DNA of 64,000 nt from Rubrivivax sp. (GTDB lineage Bacteria > Pseudomonadota > Gammaproteobacteria > Burkholderiales > Burkholderiaceae_C): the NCBI GenBank assembly GCA_022842595.1, contig JALHPF010000015.1, forward strand, positions 62,001 to 126,000. The letters are read 5' to 3'. The stretch's first letter is position 1. Each line of letters opens with the position of its first letter. Below, piece by piece: positions 9,383-16,675 of this stretch. The notes below the pieces were generated by a model. It was not told the origin of the DNA, made no database searches, and was given only the letters and a program-made list of their open reading frames with translations. A program made the translations under genes and the position numbers.

Positions 9383-9589
9383 CTGTCGCCCGCCGACGCG
9401 TCTTCATCTGTGCGGCGTCGCACATGGTCACGGGTCCATCGACGTCGACTCTGCAATTCTGGTCGAGGTGACCGCCGGGACGCTTTGCCACCTTCAGGTG
9501 CATCGGCGCCTGCGGCGTTCTCGCTCAGGTCAGAGCCGGCAAGATGGGAAATCACCTCGGACGCATGCCTGGAATTCTGCTTTTCCCGA

Positions 9590-9603
9590 TCAATGGCCAT
9601 TGA
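9590..9603. promoter_or_regulatory. Perfect 14-base palindrome TCAATGGCCATTGA
   Basis: A perfect inverted repeat with no spacer in the 282-base gap between divergent ackA and the universal stress protein, 62 bases upstream of the latter's start. The size and position suit an operator for a dimeric regulator. It is not an FNR/ANR box, because the half-sites are in the opposite arrangement to TTGAT-N4-ATCAA. The regulator is unknown. Confidence 0.45.
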
Positions 9604-9664
9604 ATATTCGAGCCATCGGTCCAGGGCTGAAGATCTACATTCACGAAGCGCAGGAGAAGGGGCC

Positions 9665-10570
9665 ATGTCAGCTATCCGGGAACTGCTGGTGCATGTCAAC
9701 GACGAAGTGATGTCGCGGCATGCGGTCGAGCTTGCAACGGCCTTGGCCGCCGAAATGGGGGCCAAGCTGACGGCCGTTCTGGTCGCTGCGCCCGTCAATA
9801 CCGGCGTCGGCCTCAGTGCGGAAACAGCTTCGCTGGCGCAGCAGCTCGCGCAAGCGCAGCGGGCATCGTTGCTCGCGATCGGTGAACGGTTCGCAGCAGA
9901 GGCCAGCCAACGCCACAAGCTCACCGTCGCTCTGCGTCTGGGCGATGGCGACCCGGTCAAGACGCTCCAGGCCCAGGCCCGGACTGCGGACCTGCTGGTC
10001 ACGTCGCAACGCGGCCCGGCCAGCGACGGCGGGCTGTCGACCGGCCAGTCCGCGCGCTTGCTCGTCGGCTCTGCCTGTCCCGTGCTGACGGTGCCCTACG
10101 TCGGTTCGACGGTCGAGGGCGCTGTGTCCGGCGGATCGGGGCCGTTGCGCCGCGCACTCGTGGCCTGGGCCGACACGCGGGAAAGTGCGCGTGCCCTGCG
10201 TGATGCGATACCGCTGCTGACGCGCGCCGCCCATGTCGAGCTGGTGGGTTTCGCCAACGACACCCGGGGTGATGGCTCATCGCACCGTGTGGCGCTCGAG
10301 CGCGTGGCCGCCTACCTCGAAAGATTCGGAGTGCGGGCCACCGTCACCCTGCTGAGCCAAGCCGAGCCTTCGGTCGGCGAGCGCATGCGGCGCGTCGGTG
10401 TGTCGGACGTGGCCGTGGCCGATGCCTTGCTGTCGCATGCTGCGGACATGCAGGCCGACTTCATCGTCATGGGGGGCTACGGTCATTCGCGCCTGTGGGA
10501 GCTGGTCCTAGGGGGTGTCACCCGAACGATGCTGGAGACGATGACGGTGCCGGTGCTGATGTCGCACTGA
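9665..10570 (+). CDS. Tandem-domain universal stress protein
   Basis: A 301-residue protein with two UspA folds, residues about 1-145 and 155-301. The second ends with the nucleotide-binding signature MGGYGHSRLWELVLGGVTRTML (G-2x-G-9x-G-S/T type, with ordinary variation); the first has the weaker STGQSARLLVGSACPVLTVP. These proteins bind ATP and help survival during energy or oxygen limitation; the molecular role is usually unknown. ATG 9665 is preceded by AGGAGAAGGGG, a strong ribosome-binding site. The frame is open further upstream, but that part does not resemble the family. It closes the metabolic island and is divergent from acetate kinase; the palindrome at 9590-9603 may control one or both. 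Confidence 0.93.
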   Translation: MSAIRELLVHVNDEVMSRHAVELATALAAEMGAKLTAVLVAAPVNTGVGLSAETASLAQQLAQAQRASLLAIGERFAAEASQRHKLTVALRLGDGDPVKTLQAQARTADLLVTSQRGPASDGGLSTGQSARLLVGSACPVLTVPYVGSTVEGAVSGGSGPLRRALVAWADTRESARALRDAIPLLTRAAHVELVGFANDTRGDGSSHRVALERVAAYLERFGVRATVTLLSQAEPSVGERMRRVGVSDVAVADALLSHAADMQADFIVMGGYGHSRLWELVLGGVTRTMLETMTVPVLMSH

Positions 10571-10660
10571 GGCCAGTGCCGGGTCTGCGCGTCGGCTTGA
10601 CGGGCAGACCATCGGCGAGCTGGGCTGATTCACTGCTGAAACGCTCACTCGAACCGAATA

Positions 10661-10669
10661 TGCTCTAAT
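10661..10669 (+). promoter_or_regulatory. Extended -10 promoter element of the RHH gene
   Basis: TGCTCTAAT matches the extended -10 consensus TGnTATAAT at all but one position and lies 31 bases before the ribbon-helix-helix start codon. No good -35 was seen. The repeated sites at 10670-10689 lie directly downstream, over the expected transcription start. Confidence 0.55.
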
Positions 10670-10689
10670 TGGATTCCAGATGGATTCCA
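10670..10689 (+). promoter_or_regulatory. Tandem operator, two TGGATTCCA sites 11 bases apart
   Basis: TGGATTCCA occurs at 10670-10678 and again at 10681-10689, one helical turn apart, between the -10 element and the ATG. Paired sites on one DNA face are the usual arrangement for cooperative ribbon-helix-helix dimers, and the next gene encodes one, so autoregulation is likely. This is inferred from the sequence only. Confidence 0.6.
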
Positions 10690-10699
10690 AGAGGCGTAT

Positions 10700-11128
10700 A
10701 TGTCAGAGACTGATCCCAGTGCTGTCGAGCCCAGGGCACGTGCCGGCGAAACCGAGAAGATGACCGTCAATGTCGGCGTCGTCGACCTTGGGCAGGTGGA
10801 CCTGCTGGTCCAGGAAGGCTTCTATTCGAACCGCTCGGACCTGGTGCGCACGGCTGTGCGCAACCAGCTCGCGCAGCACGCCGACATCCTGAAAGCCACC
10901 GTCGCCCGGCGCACGCTGACGCTGGGTCTGCAGCACTTCAGCCGTGCCGACCTGGAGCGTGCCGTGGCTGCCGGGCAGCGGCTGCAGGTGCAGGTGGTGG
11001 GCCTCGCCCGCATCGCCGACGACGTGACGCCCGAACTGGCGCTGGCCGCCATCGAGTCCGTCACCGTGCTGGGCGCCTTCCAGGCCAGCCCGGCCGTGCG
11101 CCGGGCCCTGGCCGGACGCATCCATTGA
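10700..11128 (+). CDS. Ribbon-helix-helix (CopG/Arc-type) transcriptional regulator
   Basis: A 142-residue protein. Residues about 21-60 (MTVNVGVVDLGQVDLLVQEG, then FYSNRSDLVRTAVRNQLAQH) show the pattern of a ribbon-helix-helix fold: a beta strand followed by two helices with the typical SRSDLVR-like turn. The C-terminal half (ADLERAVAAGQRLQVQVVGLARIADD and following) is probably an effector or dimerisation part. The ATG at 10700 follows the double operator and leaves a short leader. The gene runs into the downstream esterase with at most a 4-base overlap or a 26-base gap, so they form one unit. A regulator of polyhydroxybutyrate or esterase metabolism is a reasonable inference from the neighbour, not shown by the sequence. 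Confidence 0.85.
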   Translation: MSETDPSAVEPRARAGETEKMTVNVGVVDLGQVDLLVQEGFYSNRSDLVRTAVRNQLAQHADILKATVARRTLTLGLQHFSRADLERAVAAGQRLQVQVVGLARIADDVTPELALAAIESVTVLGAFQASPAVRRALAGRIH

Positions 11129-11154
11129 CCACGCAGACCCCGAAAACGAAACCC

Positions 11155-12213
11155 ATGAAGAACCCATTCCACGGTCGTCTGCCGAGCTTCAACGCCGAAG
11201 CGGTACAGCAGACGATCCAGCGTGCACTGGCCGCAGGCGGCCTGGCCGGACAGCTGCCTCCAGCCATGGCCCAGCCTTCCCGGCCTGGCCGTCGGCCCTG
11301 GCCCGGCCAGGTCGAGACGCATCGCTTCAGCGGCCCGGCTGGCAGCCGCGCCTATCAGCTCTACGTGCCCGCTTCGGCTGCGGCTTCGGCAAGCGCCAGG
11401 CCGTTGCTGGTGATGCTGCATGGTTGCACCCAGTCGGCCGACGACTTTGCTGCCGGCACCGGCATGAACCGCCTGGCCGAAGCCCATGGTTGTCTGGTGG
11501 TGTACCCCGAGCAGGCCGCGCAGGCCAACAGTTCGCGCTGCTGGAACTGGTTCAGTCCGCCTGACCAGCGGCGTGAAGGCGGTGAGCCCTCGCTCATCGC
11601 CGGCATCGTGCAAGAGGTGGCGGGGCGCCACGGCGCAGACCGCCAGCGCATCTACGTCGCCGGCCTGTCGGCAGGTGCCGCCATGGCCGTGGTGATGGGC
11701 CAGACCCACCCCGAACTGTTCGCCGGCATCGGCGCACATTCCGGGCTGCCCTTTGCGTGCGCGCACGACGTGGGCTCGGCCTTGGCCGCAATGAAGGGCG
11801 GGCGCAGCGGTGCCCCTGGCCTGCGCATGCCGTCGCAGTCACCGCTGGCAACCGGCTGGCGCACGCTGGCGCACTTCGTGCCGACGATCGTGGTGCATGG
11901 CGACCGCGACCACACAGTGCAGCAGAGCAACGGCGCCGAGATCGTGCGCCAGGCCGTCGAGGCATTCCGGGGCCCCGCTGCCTTGGCAACGCCGCCGGCC
12001 AGCACCCAGCGCAGTGGCGAGGGCGGCGCACGGCCGCACACACGCTGTGTGCATGCCAGCAGTTCGGGGCGGTCTGTCGTCGAGTCGTGGACGGTGCATG
12101 GCGCGGGGCATGCCTGGTCGGGCGGCGACCCCGCCGGCTCTTACACCGATGCTTCCGGCCCCGACGCATCGAGCGCGATGATGGAGTTTTTCCTCGGCTT
12201 GCCAGACCGGTGA
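11155..12213 (+). CDS. PHB depolymerase family esterase (LpqC type)
   Basis: A 352-residue alpha/beta hydrolase of the extracellular poly(3-hydroxybutyrate) depolymerase/LpqC esterase family. Visible are the oxyanion segment PLLVMLHGCTQSADDFA near residue 80, the nucleophile elbow GLSAGAAMA near 175, an acid segment VHGDRDHTVQQSN near 245 and the catalytic His in VHGAGHAWSGG near 318. Members hydrolyse polyhydroxyalkanoates or short esters. No clear signal peptide is present, so an intracellular location is possible. The start is uncertain: ATG 11155 or TTG 11125, the latter overlapping the upstream stop by 4 bases. It is coupled to the ribbon-helix-helix regulator, which probably controls it. 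Confidence 0.88.
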   Translation: MKNPFHGRLPSFNAEAVQQTIQRALAAGGLAGQLPPAMAQPSRPGRRPWPGQVETHRFSGPAGSRAYQLYVPASAAASASARPLLVMLHGCTQSADDFAAGTGMNRLAEAHGCLVVYPEQAAQANSSRCWNWFSPPDQRREGGEPSLIAGIVQEVAGRHGADRQRIYVAGLSAGAAMAVVMGQTHPELFAGIGAHSGLPFACAHDVGSALAAMKGGRSGAPGLRMPSQSPLATGWRTLAHFVPTIVVHGDRDHTVQQSNGAEIVRQAVEAFRGPAALATPPASTQRSGEGGARPHTRCVHASSSGRSVVESWTVHGAGHAWSGGDPAGSYTDASGPDASSAMMEFFLGLPDR

Positions 12214-12286
12214 GGGTCGCGCCGGGGCCGACGCCCTTGCCTTAATGCCCGGTTAATCGGGTCCCGCCAGCATCCGTTCCCAGTCA

Positions 12287-12306
12287 CCCGGCCACCCTTG
12301 GCCGGG
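12287..12306 (+). promoter_or_regulatory. Hairpin just upstream of the hemolysin-family operon
   Basis: CCCGGCC (12287-12293) pairs with GGCCGGG (12300-12306) around a 6-base loop, 4 bases before the GAGGAA ribosome-binding site of the next gene. There is no T-run, so it is not a terminator. It could affect translation of the operon's first gene. Confidence 0.45.
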
Positions 12307-12321
12307 ACATGAGGAACCCGA

Positions 12322-12960
12322 ATGCTGGCTTGCCCACTGCCACTGCTGCGCCCCGCTCAACCCGCCGCGTCGGGCGCGCTTGCGCCAGCGGCCACATTGC
12401 GCATCCACAGTGCGGCGTCACCCCAGCGCGCCGATGTGGAAGACTTCATCCGCGGCATCTACCGGGCCAGCCACGGCGCCGAGGTTGGCGGCTTCGCGCC
12501 AGTGCTGGTCAGCCTGCACGAAGCCGACGGCAGCATGAGCGCTGCCGCCGGCTATCGCAGTGCGCAGGACGGTGCCCTGTTTCTGGAACGTTATCTGCAA
12601 GTGCCGATCGAAGCCAGCCTGCAGCGCGCCGGCTCGCTGGCACCGGCGCGCAGGCACATCGTCGAAGTCGGACATCTGGCCGGCCGGCGTGCCGGTGCCG
12701 GCCGCCGGCTGATCCTGGCGCTGGGCCCGCACCTGGCCGCTGCAGGCTACCTGTGGGTGGTCAGCACCCTGACGCAGGAACTGCGGCACCTGTTCCTGCG
12801 CTTGGGCATCGCGCCGCTGGCGCTGGGTGTGGCCGACCCGGCGCTGCTGGGTGAAGAAGCGGCCAGCTGGGGCAGCTATTACGACCATGCTCCGGTGGTG
12901 CTGGCCGGTCAGCTGGACCTGGCACTGCAGGCGCTGGCACGCCGTGGAGCCCGCGCATGA
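12322..12960 (+). CDS. Thermostable hemolysin family protein (GNAT-like)
   Basis: A 212-residue member of the family named after Vibrio thermostable delta-hemolysin; the fold is related to GNAT/acyl-homoserine-lactone-synthase-like acyltransferases and the biochemical activity is unknown. Family segments are RADVEDFIRGIYRASHGAEV near residue 36, AAGYRSAQDGALFLERYL near 75, VEVGHLAGRRAGAGRRLI near 114 and the C-terminal DPALLGEEAASWGSYYDHAP. GAGGAA lies 5 bases before ATG 12322. Its stop overlaps the next start in ATGA, so translation is coupled to the AMP-binding gene. The consistent pairing with a ligase, diiron oxidase and dehydrogenase suggests acyl-group chemistry rather than pore formation. 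That is inference. Confidence 0.85.
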   Translation: MLACPLPLLRPAQPAASGALAPAATLRIHSAASPQRADVEDFIRGIYRASHGAEVGGFAPVLVSLHEADGSMSAAAGYRSAQDGALFLERYLQVPIEASLQRAGSLAPARRHIVEVGHLAGRRAGAGRRLILALGPHLAAAGYLWVVSTLTQELRHLFLRLGIAPLALGVADPALLGEEAASWGSYYDHAPVVLAGQLDLALQALARRGARA

Positions 12961-14438
12961 ACTCATCTGAATCTCGCCAGGACACCTGCCAGGACACAGG
13001 CCAGGACCGCCCTGCGCTTTCAGATGGCAGCCGCCACTGGTCAGCCCAGGAACTGGCCGCTGCCGTGCATGAGGCAGGCCTGGCTCTGCAGCAGACGGCC
13101 ACGCAGGTGCTGGCCACGGTGCTGGACAACAGCGCCGCGTTTGTCGCCATCGACGAAGCCGCATCGGGTCTGGGCTGCGTGCATGTGCCACTGCCGCCTT
13201 TTTTCACCGCCGCGCAGATGCGTGGCGCGGTCCTGGCCAGCGGTGCCGACACCCTGTTGGTTGAAGGCCCTGTGGCCGCTGCCTGGCCAGAACTGGCCTG
13301 GTCGCCCGCGGAATTCGCCGGCCGCAGCCTGCTGCAAGCGCGCACCGGCCTGACCCCGCGACCCCTGCCACCCGGCACGGTGAAGATCACTTTCACTTCG
13401 GGGTCCACCGGGGTCCCGAAGGGGGTCTGCCTGGGTGGCGCAGCGCTGCAGGCGGTGGCCGGCGGCCTGGTGCAGGCGCTCGGCCCGCTGGGCATCGAGC
13501 GGCACCTCAACGCGTTGCCGTTTGCCGTGCTGCTGGAAAACATCGCCGGCCTGTTGGCCCCCCGGCAGCAAGGCTCGACCCTGCTGACGCCGCCGCTGGC
13601 GTCGCTGGGCCTGACCGGCTCGTCGCGTTTCGATGCTGCCTTGTTCGACACCGCCGTGCGCGCGCTGCAGCCGCACAGCCTGATCCTGCTGCCGCAGATG
13701 TTGCGGGCCTGGTGTGCCCATCTCGCCGGTACGGGCCAGCGCGCACCGGCCTCGCTGAAGCTGGTGGCCGTGGGCGGGGCGGCGGTGGGCGCTGCTCTGG
13801 TTCAGGCGGCGTGGCACTTGGGCATTCCCGCCTGTGAAGGGTATGGACTGTCCGAAGGCGCATCGGTGCAGACGCTGAACTTGCCCAGCGCGCAGTGCCC
13901 GGGCAGCGCCGGACGCCTGCTGCCGCATGCGCGCCTGCGTGTCGCCGAGGACGGTGAACTGCTGATCGCCGGCAGCCTGTTCAGCGGCTACCTGGGCGAC
14001 CCGACGCCGGTGCCCGAATGGTGGCCCAGCGGCGACCTGGGCTCCGTCGATGCCGACGGCTACGTGCATGTGGCCGGCCGCAAGAAGAACGTGCTCATCA
14101 CTGCCTTCGGCCGCAACGTGTCGCCCGAGTGGGTGGAAACGGCGCTGCGCAGCGAAGCCCCGGTGTTGCAGGCGGTGGTGCTGGGCGACGGCGCGCCTGC
14201 GCTGTCGGCCGTGCTCTGGCCCACCGACGCTGCCCTCGACGACGCCGTGCTCCAGGCCGCGGTCGACCGCGCCAACGCCAGCCTGCCCGACTACGCCCGC
14301 ATCGGGCGCTGGGTGCGTGCACGCGCTGCGTTCGACGCTGGCAGCGGCATGGCCACGGCGAACGGCCGGCCGCAGCGTCAGGCCGTTGCGCTGCTGCATG
14401 CCGAGTTGCTGGGCCAGACCGAAGCGATCCCTGCCTAG
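12957..14438 (+). CDS. AMP-binding acyl-adenylate/acyl-CoA ligase-like enzyme
   Basis: A 493-residue member of the ANL superfamily. The phosphate loop ITFTSGSTGVPKG is near residue 143, YGLSEGASVQTLN near 297 and SGDLGSVDADGYVHVAGRKK near 358, followed by NVLITAFGRNVSPEWVE. Such enzymes activate a carboxylic acid, probably a fatty acid, as acyl-AMP. The A10 position, where most relatives have the adenylating Lys, reads TANGRPQR here, so Lys is replaced by Arg. The N-terminus contains a short repeated stretch (RQDTCQDTGQDRPA). ATG 12957 overlaps the previous stop in ATGA. In context it would supply an activated acyl group to the hemolysin-family protein or the diiron oxidase. Confidence 0.88.
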   Translation: MNSSESRQDTCQDTGQDRPALSDGSRHWSAQELAAAVHEAGLALQQTATQVLATVLDNSAAFVAIDEAASGLGCVHVPLPPFFTAAQMRGAVLASGADTLLVEGPVAAAWPELAWSPAEFAGRSLLQARTGLTPRPLPPGTVKITFTSGSTGVPKGVCLGGAALQAVAGGLVQALGPLGIERHLNALPFAVLLENIAGLLAPRQQGSTLLTPPLASLGLTGSSRFDAALFDTAVRALQPHSLILLPQMLRAWCAHLAGTGQRAPASLKLVAVGGAAVGAALVQAAWHLGIPACEGYGLSEGASVQTLNLPSAQCPGSAGRLLPHARLRVAEDGELLIAGSLFSGYLGDPTPVPEWWPSGDLGSVDADGYVHVAGRKKNVLITAFGRNVSPEWVETALRSEAPVLQAVVLGDGAPALSAVLWPTDAALDDAVLQAAVDRANASLPDYARIGRWVRARAAFDAGSGMATANGRPQRQAVALLHAELLGQTEAIPA

Positions 14439-14523
14439 CCGCCGCTCGACAGGCCTTCGATCACGACTTCGATCCCTCTTTTCAACCCTCTTCTCAAGTT
14501 TCCCAAGTTTCCCAGGACACCCC

Positions 14524-15231
14524 ATGAACTTTCACGCCCGACTTCTGGCCGACACCCAGGCTGCCCGCCAGGGCCTGCTGGCCACACCCATCATCCAGGG
14601 CGCGCTGCGGGGCGTCGTTTCTCTGCCCAGCTACGTGGCCTTCCTGCGCGAGGCGTATCACCACGTGCGCCATACCGTGCCGCTGCTGCAGGCCATGCGT
14701 GCGGCCCTGCCGCCACACCATGCCTGGCTGCAGCCGGCGCTGGACGAGTACATCGAGGAAGAGGCCGGCCACGATGAATGGATCCTGGACGACATCGCCG
14801 CCTGCGGCGCCGACGCCCAGGCCGTGCGCCACGGCCAGCCGGGCCACGCCACCGAAGTGATGGTGGCCTATGCCTACGACGCCGTCGCGCGGCGCAACCC
14901 GCTGGGCTTCTTCGGCATGGTGCATGTGCTCGAAGGCACCAGCGTCTCGCTGGCCCTGCTGGCTGCAGACGCCGTCCAGAAGCCCCTGCAGCTGCCCGAC
15001 GCGGCCTTCAGCTACCTGCGTTCACACGGCACGCTGGACCAGGAGCACACCGCGCATTTCGAATTGCTGATGGACCGGATCGAAGACCCTCGCGACCAGG
15101 CCGACATCGTGCATGCCGCGCGCGCCTTCTACCGGCTTTATGGCGACGTCTTCCGCTCGCTGCCCTTGCCGCAGGCCTCGGTGGCCGCGGCACCGGCGCT
15201 GGCTTCTGCGGCCCAGGCGGTGCCGGCATGA
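14524..15231 (+). CDS. Haem-oxygenase-like diiron oxidase (TenA/iron-containing redox enzyme family)
   Basis: A 235-residue all-helical protein of the iron-containing redox enzyme family (haem-oxygenase-like fold), which includes the fatty acid decarboxylase UndA and several natural-product oxidases. Candidate iron ligands are visible in three blocks: EEEAGHDEWILDD near residue 79 (Glu, His, Asp), MVHVLEGTS near 134 (Glu) and TLDQEHTAHFELL near 174 (Asp, His, His). This ligand set argues against a thiaminase TenA. ATG 14524 is 85 bases after the ligase stop; the gap contains two tandem AAGTTTCCC units. The next gene overlaps by 4 bases. The substrate is unknown; given the acyl ligase upstream, an activated or free fatty acid is likely. 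Confidence 0.85.
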   Translation: MNFHARLLADTQAARQGLLATPIIQGALRGVVSLPSYVAFLREAYHHVRHTVPLLQAMRAALPPHHAWLQPALDEYIEEEAGHDEWILDDIAACGADAQAVRHGQPGHATEVMVAYAYDAVARRNPLGFFGMVHVLEGTSVSLALLAADAVQKPLQLPDAAFSYLRSHGTLDQEHTAHFELLMDRIEDPRDQADIVHAARAFYRLYGDVFRSLPLPQASVAAAPALASAAQAVPA

Positions 15232-16028
15232 AGGCCGCCGGCGCCAGGGTGCTGCTGACGGGTGCCAGCGGCGGCATCGGCCAGGCGATGGCGCAGACGC
15301 TGCTGCAGGCGGGTGCCGCCGTGCTCGGTGTCGGCCGCGGTGCGTCTGGGGCGGGGCTGGCACTCGGCGGCGCTGAACTGCCCTGGGTGCAGGCCGACCT
15401 GACGACGCCGCAGGGCGTGGCCGCTGTCGCCGCAGCCGCTGCTTCCTGGCGCGCCAATGTGGTGGTGCATGGCGCAGGTGTTCCCGCCTTCGGGCCGCTG
15501 GCGGCCCAGCCCGCATCGCGCCTGCAGGCTGCGGTGCAGTGCAATCTGCTCGCGCCGATGTTGTTGACCCAGGCGCTGCTGCCGCACCTGCTGCGCCAGG
15601 AACACGCGCAGCTCGTTTTTGTCGGCTCGGCACTCGGGCGCATCGGTGTCCCGGGTTTCAGCGTCTATGGCGCGAGCAAGGCGGGCCTGCACGGCTTCGC
15701 CGAAGCCTTGCGCCGGGAACTCGCGGACACCGGCATACGCGTGCAGACACTGGCGCCGCGAGCCACGCGCACCGCCTTCAACGGCGCCGCCGTCGAGGCC
15801 TTCAATCGCGCCACGGGCACGGCCATGGACAGCCCGCAGGCCGTTGCCCAGGCCCTGCTCCAGCTCATCGAAGGGCACCGTGCCGAGCGTTACATCGGCT
15901 TCCCGGAACGCCTGGCGGTGCGCCTGAACGGCGTGCTGGGCGGGCTGCTCGACGGCGGCTTTGCCCGCCACCGCCAACAACTCCAGGCCCTGCCACGCCA
16001 GGCCGAACCCCAAGGAACCGCATCATGA
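15228..16028 (+). CDS. Short-chain dehydrogenase/reductase
   Basis: A 266-residue classical SDR with the cofactor loop TGASGGIG at residues 10-17, the structural motif HGAG near 82 in place of NNAG, and the catalytic Ser-Tyr-Lys in VGSALGRIGVPGF followed by SVYGASKAG (Ser near 127, Tyr near 140, Lys near 144). It should oxidise an alcohol or reduce a carbonyl with NAD(P)(H). The C-terminal part (ERLAVRLNGVLGGLLDGGFARHR) is positively charged and hydrophobic, which could favour membrane contact. Starts and stops overlap by 4 bases on both sides (15228-15231 and 16025-16028), so it is an integral step of this operon. Confidence 0.9.
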   Translation: MKAAGARVLLTGASGGIGQAMAQTLLQAGAAVLGVGRGASGAGLALGGAELPWVQADLTTPQGVAAVAAAAASWRANVVVHGAGVPAFGPLAAQPASRLQAAVQCNLLAPMLLTQALLPHLLRQEHAQLVFVGSALGRIGVPGFSVYGASKAGLHGFAEALRRELADTGIRVQTLAPRATRTAFNGAAVEAFNRATGTAMDSPQAVAQALLQLIEGHRAERYIGFPERLAVRLNGVLGGLLDGGFARHRQQLQALPRQAEPQGTAS

Positions 16029-16675
16029 AAACCCGACGCCTCCCGCTGCTGGCCGGCGCCTGCGCTGCCGCGGCCTTGCTGGCCTTGCCCGCGTTCGCCA
16101 GCCCGGTGGACGACACCGTGGCCGAACTGCAGCGCGACTGGGAAGTCATCCGCTACCAGACACCGCAGGCCGAGCGCGAGAAGCGCTTCGAAGCGCTCGC
16201 GACCAAGGCCCACCAGGCCAGCAGCAGCTTCGGTGGCCGCGCCGAGCCGCTGGTGTGGGAAGGCATCATCGTCAGCTCACTGGCGGGCGAAAAGGGCGGG
16301 CTGGGTGCCTTGGGCCTGGCGAAGCAGGCCAAGGCCATCTACGAGCAGGCCATCCGCATCGACCCGAAGTCGCTTGACGGTTCGGCACTCAACAGCCTGG
16401 CCGTGCTGTACTACAAGGTGCCCGGCTGGCCACTGGGCTTCGGCGACAAGGCCAAGGCAGGCAGCTTGCTGCAGCAGGCGCTGGCGCTGAACCCGCAAGG
16501 CATCGACCCGAACTTCTTCTACGCCGAATACCTGGTCGAGACCGACCATGCCAGCGACGCCCTGCCGTATCTCGAGAAGGCGCTGCAGGCGCCGCCGCGA
16601 CCGGGCCGCCAGATTGCCGACACCGGCCGGCGCGAGGAAGTGCGCGCCTTGCTGGCCAAGCTCAAGGCACGCTGA
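16025..16675 (+). CDS. Exported TPR-like protein, last gene of the hemolysin-family operon
   Basis: A 216-residue protein with an N-terminal signal peptide (residues 1-25, ending ALLALPAFA-SP). The mature part has helical repeats resembling tetratricopeptides: GLAKQAKAIYEQAIRIDPKS near 97, NSLAVLYYKVPGW, KAGSLLQQALALNPQGID near 143 and ALPYLEKALQ near 180. It probably acts in the periplasm as a binding or scaffold protein; no enzyme motif is seen. ATG 16025 overlaps the SDR stop in ATGA. Its last 14 bases overlap the end of the convergent histidine kinase gene. Within this cluster type an exported helper is consistent with a product that leaves the cytoplasm; that is inference. Confidence 0.8.
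   Translation: MKTRRLPLLAGACAAAALLALPAFASPVDDTVAELQRDWEVIRYQTPQAEREKRFEALATKAHQASSSFGGRAEPLVWEGIIVSSLAGEKGGLGALGLAKQAKAIYEQAIRIDPKSLDGSALNSLAVLYYKVPGWPLGFGDKAKAGSLLQQALALNPQGIDPNFFYAEYLVETDHASDALPYLEKALQAPPRPGRQIADTGRREEVRALLAKLKAR

Noticed and set aside
9590..9603. FNR/ANR binding site
   Set aside because: The site reads TCAATGGCCATTGA, with half-sites in the wrong order for TTGAT-N4-ATCAA, so I describe it only as a palindrome of unknown use.
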